Positions 41,350 through 53,400 of a stretch of DNA of 64,000 bases are shown here, piece after piece. Position numbers and translations under genes: made by a program. The notes below the pieces were generated by a model. It was given only the letters and a program-made list of their open reading frames with translations. It did no database searches and was not told the DNA's origin. Within the stretch, counting starts at the first letter, position 1; every line of letters begins with the position of its first letter. This stretch comes from Ricordea florida. Taxonomy: Eukaryota > Cnidaria > Anthozoa > Corallimorpharia > Ricordeidae. The stretch is taken from contig OX453286.1 of assembly GCA_949710005.1 (NCBI GenBank), positions 3,391,201 through 3,455,200 on the forward strand. The letters are read 5' to 3'.

Positions 41350-44225
41350 ATGAAGGTGGACGACTTTACGTGTGATAAGGTACGGGAAAATGCAACATTT
41401 GCCTATGTTTTAGTCATTAAAGGAACCCATAAGTAATTCTGTTGGCTACTTTAAGGATTTATTTGTAATTGAGGTTTAAAAGAGGTGAAAATTGCTCGCT
41501 GTGGTCTTCCAAACGTTGTTCGACAACACGTGCTGACAAGAAATCTTTCCCGTTGGTAAGCTTCGAGTTTTCCTTTTACATTCTGCACAACCTTCCAAAG
41601 TTTTGTGTAAAAAAGTGGTTGTGTTACGTTTTAAAACTTTTTGGGGCTCTTAATTTGTGTTTGGTAGTTGTTTGCCAAATTAATGTACAAGCCACAACTC
41701 GCAAAGCTTCATTGAAAATGACCCTACGAAAGCCGGTGAGAGTTTCCATTTGACAACGTTCAACGAAAAGCAGGTCTTCTTTCAACTTGTAGAATATTTT
41801 CTGGAACTGGTTACAGAATTTTATGGAAAGCTGTCGTCAACTTACTTCAGGCCAAATCAGGCTCTTAAATTTAATTAGCAGGTGCATGTATACAACTCCC
41901 GTATGTACTTATATACGACTTGGTTGTTCAATTTAATTTTATAATTTCACACCCACGCAGTCTATGTTCTGTTTGCAACGTCAATTTGGAATGATTTCCT
42001 CACAGGTCCCAACTTCATTATGCATGCTGAATCTGTCTTGTCTGGTGTAATGTACCTGCAAATATCTCTTGTGTTGGAAGAACGATAGTAGTGATATAGT
42101 ATAGTATAGTTACAGAATGCATAATGAAGTAGGGATATGTGCGGAAATCTTACCGTCAGTTTCTGCGTTTAGCTTGGTGAAACGAGCGGTAAGATTCCCT
42201 CATAGGTCCCTACTTCATTATGCATGCTGTAGTTGAATTGTCTTGGGAAGTGCGCATGCAAACATTTCTGAGAACGAAACCATACGGCTACAGCATGCAT
42301 AATGAAGTAGGGACCTGTGAAGCTTAAACCAAGTGAATGAAATGTTTTTTTTCTTCAGACTTAATCAATACATTGTGAAGTAAAAGGAGGTTGAGGATTG
42401 AGCAATTTTCTATTATTATTTTTACCACAATTTCTACTAAGCTCGCAATCTGATTGGCTAATTTGCTATTGTCAATAAGAGTCTAGACAATGCTGCTCAT
42501 GTCAATGTGTCACGCAAGGCAATAGCTGATCAGAAACACTCATTTTGGGGAATAAACCAATCAGATTGCAAGAATGTTATAGACAACACGTGCTCTTTCT
42601 TTGTGTCACAATCTTGGTCACACTCTGAAAAAACTTAACAAACCGAATGTGGTTTAGCGTTGTCAATACTCTTATCAACAACAAGTATGTGTCATCACAG
42701 TGGTCAAAATGTTGTTTTGCGTTTAGTAAGTTCACGACAAATTTTGACCACTGTGATGACATGTACTCATTGTCGATAAGAGTATAGACAATGCTAAGCC
42801 ACATTCAATTTGTTAAGCTGCAAGTGTCATATTTTAGTTGTTGCTTATGGTTGGTTTGCTCCATTATTCCTCATGACTTAGAGGGAACAGAAGCAATTTT
42901 TCCAAGTGATGCTCAACATATGTTTTTCTGTCACAGGTTCAAAAAGACCTCCATGGATGACTACTTTGGCTGTGTAGAAACAAGTCTAACATTACCATGT
43001 AACTGTCACCAAGATGCCCTGCTTAAGGTAACTTGTATCACTCAGTCAATGCTTAACAGTTGAAACATTCAGTCAAATAAAAATTAAAATACCTTTTTTT
43101 CTTTTTTCTTCTGAGCCAGGATGAAAATAAAGCCAAATTTTGTCATTCACCAGTCAACACAATTACATACCCTTTAGAGCACCATCTCCTATTTTTTTTT
43201 TCATCCTTCAGCTTTTTCTTATTAAATGGTCTGTGTCCTTGTTTCATATTGGCTTATTTTAGTCCTTAATTGTGCCATTAAACTTTTTGTTTTTAATGAT
43301 ATTTAAATGATAGTTTTTGTTTCAGGAATGATGAAATCCTTTTGACTAAAATATTAATATTACAAAAAGTATTACAAAATCAAGTCTCCACACAAAGTGA
43401 ATGGTTCCTCTGGGTTTAACAGGCCAATCTTCATGTACCTGGAGCTTGTTGTAAATGATGATTGTATTGGCAGCAATCCTCCTGTGAAGGTAACTGTTGC
43501 CTTCACTAACTAATTAACAATTAGACCCGTAGCCCGCAAGGGCTACGGGTCAATAGCCCATGAGGCGAAGCCGAATGGGCTATTGACCTGTAGCCCTTGA
43601 GGGCGAAGGGTCTAATTGTTTTAGTATCACCCAACTAGTCGGACAGAAGAAGCAATAACAACGTTAGCAAATGCAAGTTGAAGAAAGATTTATTTGGGAA
43701 TAAAAGAAAAGGAAGCGCCACGAATTTCACTACTCGAGGACGATTACTAATAGACCTCTAGTAGCGTAGCCAATCAGATTGCGGCATTTGCATTAGTCCA
43801 CTAGTTGGGTGATACTAATATGTCATAGAACTTATCATACTGTGCTTACAAGCATTATTTACAGTAACTGTTATGTAACTGTTGTAACCTTTTCAGGTAT
43901 TACCCAGTAACTGTTTTTTATCAAATAATACTTCAGGGAAAAGTTTTGCTCAAAGTATCATGAAGATATCTGTAAAAGGCACCATTTCAAAAAATATCCC
44001 TTTTTTTAATTCTGTTTCCAGGAGATATGAATATAGTAAGAAATTACATGGAAAACTTCATTCTTATGTTAGCAAGTCATCAACAGCCCTTCATCAGCTT
44101 ATTCATTAAGATGATTGTTACTTGACAATTAAGTCCTTATTTTCGTCGGTCATTACGTTCCTTTGTTTTATAATCTGCAGGTCAAATATGGTACTCCTGA
44201 CAATGAAGGCACACCTTGGTTTTAG
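41350..44225 (+). CDS. Putative gene or gene remnant, unrecognised
   Basis: Exon-like pieces on plus: 41350-41379 (MKVDDFTCDK, donor gtacgg), a piece ending 41742 (KASLKMTLRKP, donor gtgaga), 42937-43027 (FKKTSMDDYFGCVETSLTLP then CNCHQDALLK, cag acceptor and gtaact donor), about 43421-43488 (PIFMYLELVVNDDCIGSNPP, donor gtaact) and 44181-44225 (VKYGTPDNEGTPWF stop). The last two join in phase and read like a genuine C-terminus; phases between the earlier pieces do not all match, so an exon is missing or the gene is broken. I recognise no domain. Copies of MITE families A, B and D lie in the introns. Confidence 0.35.
41990..42155. mobile_element. MITE family A, copy 2
   Basis: gatttcctcacaggtcccaa and tgcataatgaagtagggata flank a diverged centre. 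Confidence 0.65.
42190..42320. mobile_element. MITE family A, copy 3
   Basis: aggtccctacttcattatgc and complement; the centre (tgtagttgaattgtcttggg) is nearly identical to that of the copy at 4287-4528. Confidence 0.75.
42415..42835. mobile_element. TIR repeat family B, copy 2
   Basis: Matches 4660-5250 in order. Its right part is a long palindrome: ccgaatgtggtttagcgttg to caatgctaagccacattca, with an inner perfect pair tgtcatcacagtggtcaaaa. Confidence 0.7.
43515..43830. mobile_element. TIR repeat family D, copy 2
   Basis: caattagacccgtagcccgc and gggtctaattgttttagtat form a hairpin around gcccatgaggcgaagccg. The flank continues actagtcggacagaagaag as in the copy at 11870-12115, inverted. 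Confidence 0.65.
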
Positions 44226-44459
44226 CAGCCCTAAGGAAGAAGGATAGAGATATGGCAAATGCACTGTAAGTATAGTATTTTTTACTAACAAAGCATTACT
44301 GTAGCTTCAGTTGGTACACTTTTTGTGAAACTCCCAAACTACTGCTGTCAGCATTGTAGAAGCTGGACATAAAATTTTAATTGTATACAGGCTTAGCCCC
44401 AAAAAATTGTTCACAATTAAGAAATAGAAAACATAAAGAAATGGAAAACATATAATTTC

Positions 44460-44615
44460 CATATCGAGTTATAGAAGCACAAGTGGAAGTTTGGGAGAAT
44501 GAGAAATGCTGTGGGAACACAAGCTGCAGGCGAGTGATTCCACAGCTTTTTCGAGCTCTCCCAAACTTTCACGAGTGCTTCTATAACTCGATAGAAACAC
44601 GGAGAACATGTTTTC
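44460..44615. mobile_element. Palindrome related to family F
   Basis: atcgagttatagaagcacaa and gtgcttctataactcgat pair around a centre with tgctgtggga / tccacagc. Confidence 0.55.
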
Positions 44616-44754
44616 TATTTCTTTTAGAAAACACCGCAATGAAAAAAGGAAAACAACCTGTTAACTTTGATTACCAAAATGCAAATTCTCTTTGCCCACG
44701 TCATAATTGCGTCAGCAGCTCGTGCTAGTTCTGTGTTTCTATCGAGTTTTAGTT

Positions 44755-45131
44755 TAAATCTACTAGCGTTCTATCACAAATGCCGCGCTCTGATTGGCTA
44801 CGCTACCCACTATCTATTAAACAATTAGATTATGAGCTCGAGATTTCTATCGCGTGATAGTTGACGAGGGCGCAGCCCTCGTCAACTATCACGCATAGAA
44901 ATCGAGAGCGAATAATCTAATTGTTTTAGTATAAATCTACTAGTCGTTCAAAACTTTGCCTTTTCTGGAACAGCTTCCACCAGTAAACTGTCTAAATCTT
45001 CTTCATGGACACTTTGAAAACGTGAAGAAGCGGCCACCATTACGCTACTCACCATCTATCACAGAATAGATAGTGGGTAGCGTAGCCAATCAGAGCGCGG
45101 CATTTATGATAGAACGCTAGTAGATTTATAC
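44755..45131. mobile_element. TIR element, arms about 65 bp, with nested hairpin
   Basis: taaatctactagcgttctat and its complement at the far end are the tips; gccgcgctctgattggctac follows inward on both sides. A second hairpin, tagttgacgagggcgcagcc, lies at about 44860-44895. Confidence 0.7.
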
Positions 45132-45149
45132 TAATCTAATTTGTTTAGT

Positions 45150-45720
45150 CTGCTATGCCATGCATCTTGTCTCTGCGGGATTGCACTGATCTCAAGAGCT
45201 TGGTCTGATGTACTTTGATACTTCTTCATTTTTCCATGCCAAGCATCTTGTCACTGCACTTGTCACTTGTCACTTATTTCTTTCTGCAATGCCAAGGATC
45301 TAGCCACTGTAGGATTGAACTGATCTCAGGGACCCCGTCTGATGTCCTTGTTCAGCCTGCTGTGCCATGCATCTTGTTACTGTGCTCTGAACAGGAGCTC
45401 TGTCTGAAGTACTTTATCATTCTGTTATGCCAAGAATCTAGCTTGCCACCACAGGATTGCTCTGATCTCAGAAGGTCATCAAAGTAAATGCACTTTCTTA
45501 TCTGTTATGGTAATTTTGCATCCTGTTACTGCAGTAGCCTATTCCAGGTGTTCAGGTTTTAAACGGGGTGTGATTCTTCTCACTCTGCCTGTACTATCGC
45601 GCGCCCTCTATACCAAGCGGAACAGGCTGTTACTGTTCGGTTGTACTGATCTCAGGAGCCAGATCTAGTGTACCATTGTATTTGTCTATGCCATGCAAAT
45701 ATAAATTTCGAATAAGTTCA
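45150..45720. repeat. Degenerate tandem repeat, unit roughly 55-80 bp
   Basis: The phrase 'atgccatgcatct.gtcactg' followed by 'gattgaactgatctcagg' and 'tctgatgtact' recurs at about 45153, 45232, 45286, 45359, 45424 and 45690 with variation. Spacing is irregular, unlike the 106-bp array. No similarity to the flanking exons. Confidence 0.7.
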
Positions 45721-45949
45721 AAAGGCAACCTTCACATTTTCACACTCGAAATGTATTTCCAAGCGGGAAGGTGATGTAGAATTTTAACTGGGACCTTTTT
45801 TCGAAATGTCTCACGTGTTTCCGACTAAATTCGTACGCTACCGCGAGAAAATATCCCTTTCCAAAACCCGTTTTTGGTTCGCCGTTAAAATAACTACGTG
45901 GAATAATTTAAGATTCGTTAAACGACAAGAACATAGCATTTTCCTTTAC

Positions 45950-46073
45950 CTTTGAATTTGTCAAACGTGAGGACGTCCACTTTCTTGAACAACTCATCAT
46001 TCGTGTTTGCCGCAAGCGTCGTCACGTGACGTACCCGCGGCAAATCGTTGCGGGATTCCAACTTAGACTCCAT
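45950..46073 (-). CDS. Putative first coding exon, minus strand, gene unknown
   Basis: ATG at 46073 opens MESKLESRNDLPRVRHVTT, then LAANTNDELFKKVDVLTF and DKFK, and closes with a consensus donor g|gtaaag (phase 1). Composition and the clean donor suggest a real 5' exon. I could not find an in-phase second exon in 41-45.9 kb, so this may be a remnant or have a distant next exon. Confidence 0.35.
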
Positions 46074-47405
46074 TCCTCTTATGTAAATCTGTTGATAAGG
46101 AAATCCTCCTCATCGCAGAGATTAAGAAACCGCTTTGATGTGTTCAATCTTCGTTCACATTGTACAGCGTAATTTAAAAACAAAATCGTGAAAAGCACAA
46201 AATGTATTGACAGAAATTACACTGTAAGTTTCTAACAAAACCAGCCGTCACATTTTGTCAAGCTGCAGCAGAAGACTGAGTGGAAGCTGAATAATTGGAC
46301 TCCAGTTATTCTTCAGATAGTTTCTCCAGTAATTCATCGTCCCTTTGAATTTTCTAGTGTGTTATGTCTTAAGAAAAAGTTAAGTTAAACATTTAAAATG
46401 AAGTCTAATACAAGATACAAGACAAGACTAACGTACATAAGCACGTTAGAGAGGCTGCAATTGTAGGTATTCTGTAAAAGTTGTAGAAACATTGATATTG
46501 ACAAAAGCTTTTAAAATAAGCATATTTTATGTAAGAGGGGCATTAAGCTCACTTTACAATAAATAGTCAAATGAATGAAGTTAAATAGAGACAAGTCGGG
46601 GCTTAACCCCTTAAGCTCCAATATTTCTCCTAACTGTTCTCATAGATTTGTTATGGTACTAGTGAGGAGAATTTGTTTAAATATCAATACAACTTTTGGT
46701 GATCATTTTTGTTATTCTTAAAGGGTTTAATAGGCAGTCTTGGTAGTCACCTTAAAATGGGATAAATTTTGGGTGGTAATTTTTGAGAATTTTAAATAGG
46801 AATTTTTTGGTGGTATTTTTAACAAGCACTTACACTGGATTTTTTTCCCGCTTTCACTTCACTTCCTATTTGATTAAAAATTACATTCCTTGTTCTTTCT
46901 TGTGAAAAAAATGTCTACATGAAAGAACTGAAATTGTAACGTCAGAAGGAAAAGGATCGGTCGATCGATGACACGATACATAGAGCCTGCTTGCCTTATC
47001 AAGGTAACATAAAAGTACGAAAAAAGCCGCGCAAGCAAGAGAATCATGCCTTTTACAAGAGTACCGTTGACCTGTAAGGCGTGACCACTTTCTTCTAATC
47101 TCTTTGTTTTGCATTACAAAATTCGTAAACAGCAAACTTAACGGCAAGCAAGCTCTGTCACGCCTTTCTTCCATACTGAGTCTCTCGCGCACATATCATT
47201 TCATCTTTGCCACGCGTTCCTTCCCCAAAGAACGTCTGCTTTGGAGGCTAATAAGACGAAGGCCTGCATCAATAATAACTTTCATAAGTTCCTGGAATTT
47301 GCGCGCAGTTTTGTAAGGGCAAAATAACTGGTTTGCAAATGTCCTTCCTAAAGTGACAAAATCATATTGAAAAGGCGATGTCGCATTCACTGCTTTCGGT
47401 CAACT
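46074..47405. other. Intergenic / 3' UTR of the FHA gene; no gene seen
   Basis: Contains a copy of the ccctttaagctcc...aaagggttt MITE family at 46607-46730. The 103-codon minus frame at 46881-47192 has no recognisable content and lies just beyond the FHA gene stop, so it is probably UTR. Confidence 0.4.
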
Positions 47406-50400
47406 TCACCACAGATGAGAGTAAAAGCCTCCGGCACCCAAAGCAATAGGCGCGAGATCGTCTGCATCATCAGGGTCCATCCATATAAGGTTGCAATTAT
47501 TTTGTTTTACGAATCGATCTAGTTTGGTAATAATATCTGCGTTTCGCTGGTGTCGCGGGTTAACCACAATGCACTCCACGTTTTCTGACAAGCTCACGGG
47601 TCCATGTATTTGAACCTGTGAAGAAGAAAGAAAGCAAAAAGGACTCTGAACGTATTATAACCACACTAGAGGACTGAAGTGTAGAAAAGTGCACAAAGAG
47701 AGAGAAGGACAAAATGAATCCTGACTTTCACCACTCGTTTTTCTGTACTTTGCCTGTCCGGTAACTTTATTTTTTTCTATTTCTCGCAAGATCTGTTTTG
47801 TAATTCTCCTTACAGGATGATAAATATCCTGCTAGATTAGATTAGATCGATAGATAGACAGACAAGCAGATAGACAGATAATTTATTACGATAAATGCAT
47901 GGGCAGACAGAGGCTGAATTGCGTATTTACAAATAAAACTAAGCTAAAAATAGAATAATTTAGAATGTAGCAATATTAAAAATTCATGCATATAATAAAA
48001 ACACTAAAACCGAATCATTTAATTGTACTTTAGGCACGATGACAGAATCAAAGTGTTTTAAAACGGGCCGTCTTCCACCTTGGAAGTGCAAAGTGACAGT
48101 GATTTCTTAGTGAATATGGAACCTTATTGACTTCAGTTAATAACTTGTTGTCCTTGTTGCCGAGGGCAGCGTTAAAAACCTTGTCAAATATGTTCTCGCA
48201 ATATGAAATAATGGTTGGAATATCAGCTTCATTGAGTGCCTCACCATTAGATTGGAGAATTTGCTATCGGGTGATGCAATACACTCAAGCTAAAGGTTTT
48301 ATCAATCCTTATCATCTGCTTGCTTGTCAAATGAAAAGACGAGTAGCAATTGTCACATGGTTTACAAATTAAAATCACAGTGATGATCATTCTTACCTCT
48401 TTGTAGTTCGAGATGCAATCTGAGGGATGGAAAGGAACTTTTCCCGTGGCGACGTCCATGATCTATGCAGAGCGAACACACCAGCATTTTTAATGTAATT
48501 CCGATCATATCAAAGTCCTGACTTCAAGGAAACCTTGATCACTAATAATTATTAGCGGAGCTTCACGGCGGCTCGAAGAGCCGCAGAGCGGAGCCCCATA
48601 ACTACCGTGCGAGGATAGAAATTGAGAAAACCATGCGTTTGAGTTTTCATGGTCATCGTGGCTAGCGGCATGGCTAGCGGGCGCGTGCGCCTAGCGACGA
48701 CGACGACGACGTTGTTGCCCCAACATGGCGGCCATAGTCATCCAGGATATTTAGAAGGTCTTAAACCGAAACGAGGCTTTGTTTTTCGCGCGCTTTTCGC
48801 GGCTTGCCGCGGCTACACAACCTACAGCCAGCAGTCTACAGCAGTCTACAATGTTTTGCTGAAGAAATGGATTATTCATAGCGGCTTTGGAGGAAAAATT
48901 TTCTTCCTACAAGTTTTCAAGCGTTTTTGGAGGGACATAAGCATAAAGCTGAGTTCTTTCTACAAGTTTTCAAGCATTTTTGGAGGGACTGTGTGAAGAG
49001 CTCCGCTTTTAGGTTTGCCTAAATCTATTTAATAAAATCATGTAACTGCCTACCTTCCTCTCCCCTAACCCAACAAGTTATAATAAGTTAAATAGTTAGC
49101 GTTAATGTTGGTTTAGGGGAGGGGTAGGTGCACAGTTGCCTAGTTACTTACTTTGATCCAAAATTATTTCTGTTCTTACCGCTGCCATTTCTCGCTCTGT
49201 GTACTCGTAGAGAACGTTCCCATAATGCTCGCAGCATGATAGCTTCACTTCTGATTCTGAAGTATCCATGGACGCAAACGTGGTTCTTAAACGGACTTTC
49301 TTGAGCTACAACAAAATACCAAACATGCCCAGGTTATTAAAAGGGTTACATAATAAAACAAAAACAAGATTGCCCTCACCTGCATAAAGGAATCCCCGTA
49401 ATGCAAACAGCTTCTCACTCCACGAGGATCACCGACTAAAACGAGATTAAACGACTAAATTCTTAACTAGAACCAAACCATGAAAAAAAATTAATTAAAC
49501 AAACCAAATAAACAGTACCACAGTACAGTACTGTTCAGTAGCTTTCCAAAGAATGGACATACTGCATGATGTGATCCACAGATGAAAAAGTTAGAACCAC
49601 ACTGTATAGTACAACAAACAGTACCACAGTACAGTACTGTTCAGTAGCTTTACAAAGAATACATAGGATGATTCTTTTTCAAACTTGATGGGCGTTATAC
49701 AGTTAGAGCAAATTATATGGAATTTAAGCGAAATATAAAACATTTGTAGACATTCTATTGTTTCGTAGATACTGTATAGTAAAAGAAATAGTTCCGTCAA
49801 GTAGCTTTCAAAATGATGGTAACCCTTCGTAGCTCGGTCAATTGATGTTGAACGCTACACTTCCATAGCGTTACTTGTGATAAACAGAATGGTGATGTAA
49901 GGTTTCAGTAAGTGCTTACCTATATTAAGGACTCCATATTTTACCCGCTCTGACGGATTGCTGCCTTTGTAGAATTTGTTGAAAATTCGATCCTGTATAA
50001 AGCGAAATGAAATTATGAAATTAGGACTCCACAGCTTCATACGAGTAGTTTTCTGTGGGGTCTAACTAGGCGAAACACGGCATGTTTTAGCTAATCCATA
50101 TCTCCTTTTTAAAATAATGATGTGGCAGAATTATTGATCAATAAATGGACATCAATCCTTCATTACATTTATCCAATTATAACTAATATTCAGAAGGCAC
50201 TATGACATAGAGAACCCAAGTCATCATTTATACGAACATTAAAGCCGGTTTTGAGCAACCGCGGGCCACGATTCAGGATATAAGGTCCTCAGTATCCTTT
50301 TTTGACTTCTCACGCGGTATAAATCAACCAATCAAATTGTCTTACCTCCCAGGACTTCCGCATGGTTGTGTCCAGTGATCCGCCGCTGGTTCCAGTCTCA

Positions 50401-53400
50401 AAACGGTTGCGATAGTGCGTGTCATTTATTAAAAAGTTCAACACTCGGTCCAAGTTGATGTGGATAATGATCGGTGATGCACTGCGAACCCACTGCAGTG
50501 TCCTGTAACATTGAAGAAAAAATGGAGTTTTCCCAAGAATACTAGGCGGGATAAGGTAAATGGGCACAAAGGAGCTTATCTCGGTTTATGTGGCATGAAG
50601 CACCTTGTCAAGAGTATTGTCCTTTTTCCCTGGGTGAGATGTCAGTCTATCACAGGGTTACCCCAAGTAACACAGGAGACCCACAGGTGCCACAGGAGGC
50701 CTACACCTGAAAGCATTAAAGACTCCCCTTTGATGGGATGCAAGTTGATCTAAGGGTTATCCACAACATTATATCTCCGTAGGTCATTTACACCCCAGCT
50801 GGGTTGGAGTTTAGTTGAAGTTACTAGTCAAAGGAGACAACACAGTACCACTGGTAGGTTTTGAACCCCACACCTCGCACAATTTGACCACAGTCGCTGT
50901 GTGCACGATGGCGCACATGACCAACACAGGGTGAGTTTACTCATTTCTCTTTTGTTCCTTTATCTTAAACTCGTATCTTTCCATCGTGAACCCGTAAAAG
51001 CTGAAAACTTGTTTTCGTTGAACTCTTTTTCACATAACCTCACGTGTTGACGCTTAGACCAATCAAAGAAAGTGGGTGTGGCTGTCAAATAGACTGGGAG
51101 GGGTAGCAACATGACAATTTATGCCAATTCCACGGTTCGGTGATTTTCATAGTACTCTACTGTGCCCACCCCAGTGAAAGTATTTGAACAAAATTGATTC
51201 ACAAATTGCAATTAGCCGTGCATCTTACTTCGTTAGATCGTTCTCTCTATAGCCCAGGCTCGTTACTCGTCCAAGCAAGGCCGGGTAGACTTTCTTGGAA
51301 TCTTGAGCTGAGCGGGTGATGACGTAATCTAGTGCAGCGCGCTGTATGTCGTTTAAGACGGCGACAGATGAAACGGCACTCAGCTGAAAAAAAAGGTGAA
51401 GAAAATGTTCAGGTTATGATCACAAAAGAGGATGTATTCAATTAGTCGAACTATCGTTCTGCTTCAATTTTCTCTTCCTCAAATATGTTTTTACATTAAC
51501 CTTACCATCAGTGTTGAAAGAGTGCACACCCGATGCTCGTAACTGAGAACCCTGAATTGGTACTTACATTTACACAGCTGGAGTAGTCGGTCTCCATTCG
51601 ATTCAATTTTGTTTTACATATTTGTCGCTTTTACAGTTACAAATTTTGATTGATCTATTCTCGTGGCCGCAATTTCAATCTCGAGCTGCTGACCATCGAG
51701 TTACAAAACGTGTCAAGAATTCAAGTTGGAAGGTAAGTGGAAACGACTATTCAGATAGCGCCAGTATAAAATTTCCAGGAGTCACAGAACTAAAAACGTA
51801 AATCTAACTCGAATTCTATCTGCTCACACCTACGAGTTCAAGACTTCCTCCGCACAAAGACGTGAATCGTACAAAATTATTGGTACCCGCCAGTCCCAGG
51901 CGAAAATGCCCTATCTTTAATTTTGATTGCCATTTTCCAAACAGGGGAACGACCAGCCTTCCTAAACAATTTCGAAGTGTCAAGTTCTAATTCAGTCTAC
52001 TTACATCATGGACAGACGGCAGAAAGCCCGTAAATCTTTCTCTTGGACCTGACATGTCACCATCACAGCGCTGTGCATGATTGATCAGTTTGCTGACTGG
52101 GAAATCTCTGAAACAGTATATACATCTCTCCAGCGCCTCACCGCACTGTGATTGGCTGTTAGTTACGGCGCCTTGTGAATCATCACCCTTAACGAAAGAT
52201 TAGTAAGCGTCAGTAAGTGTCTTATCCGCTTCTTCACCCTAAAAGACATTCAAGTAGTATAGTGTCCCTATTTGGAATAATGCAATTTAAAGTAGACTTC
52301 AAACGCCATCGATCCTCTTTCCTCCTACTAATTTCAGTCCTAAACACCTCAAATCAGGATAGTTCCATCTGCACCCACTCCCTTGGTAATCCCCTCTCCC
52401 TCCCCCCTACCCAAACTGCTCTACCCCAATAACTGCAATAATGTAATTTAAGAAAAATCACAACGTAGGTCTTGGAATTGACTTAGAGATAAGGCTTTGC
52501 GTAGTGTAACTTGATATGTAACTTCGCGTGGTACACACCTGAGTGTTAGGAACTGGTCTCTTATCACAGTTCTGCGCATGATCGATCAGTTCACTCAATG
52601 GGAAGTTTTGAAGACAGTGATAACACTGCTCCATATCATCTGAGGTAAACTAAAAACAAATGGGAGTAAATTTAACAGCCAGGGCTATTGAATGACATTC
52701 AGAAGAAATAACAGTGGAATGTATCAGTTACAATTACCTGTTTTGCTGATCCATGACTAAATAACTGCCCTGTTATAAATCTAATTAAATCAGCGCACGT
52801 GTATACATAGACATATCTTTTGAACAACACTTTCCTCACTGAGGTTGAAGTTAAGAAGATGGATTACATCAGGAGTTTGTTTATCTTAGTCACTTAATGC
52901 TTCTCAAGGCTCTGTAAAATTAAACGATGCAGGTAAGTTTGTCAAGACCAAGTGCAACACAATTATATAATTTCATTCATCACCTCCTTCGGTCTGCAGG
53001 TCAACGCACAACACGACGCATGCTCCACTAAAACACTGACGGCAAACATCTTTAAGCAGTACACGCACTGTTCCTCACAGTCAGTGTACGAGTCCAGGGA
53101 TGAGGTTAATCTCTTTAAGGTTCCCCTGCATTCACCAGATTCGACACAGACCTCACTGCACGACAACGGTGCTGAAGGACCTTTTAAATTGTCCTTTCTC
53201 TTTCCCATTGGGCAACTTTGAGACTCTTCAATATCCTGTGTGGCTCTCCGACTTAGATTTTCTATGCCAGCGCTATTTTCCACAGGAGTGATACCGTTGG
53301 TACTCATGTTAGTACTTTCAATGACAGCAGAGGCTCCTCCGTAATTTGCCGTACACTCGGAGAAGTGATCGGCCATTTTGGAGACAGATAACCTTATGCC

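Noticed and set aside
46881-47192. 103-codon ORF on the minus strand as a separate gene
   Set aside because: It lies just downstream of the FHA gene stop on the same strand and has no recognisable content; it is probably 3' UTR.
52952-53221. 89-codon ORF on the plus strand
   Set aside because: It is antisense to the large FHA exon 2 (52984-55336), which has zinc-finger codons in frame.
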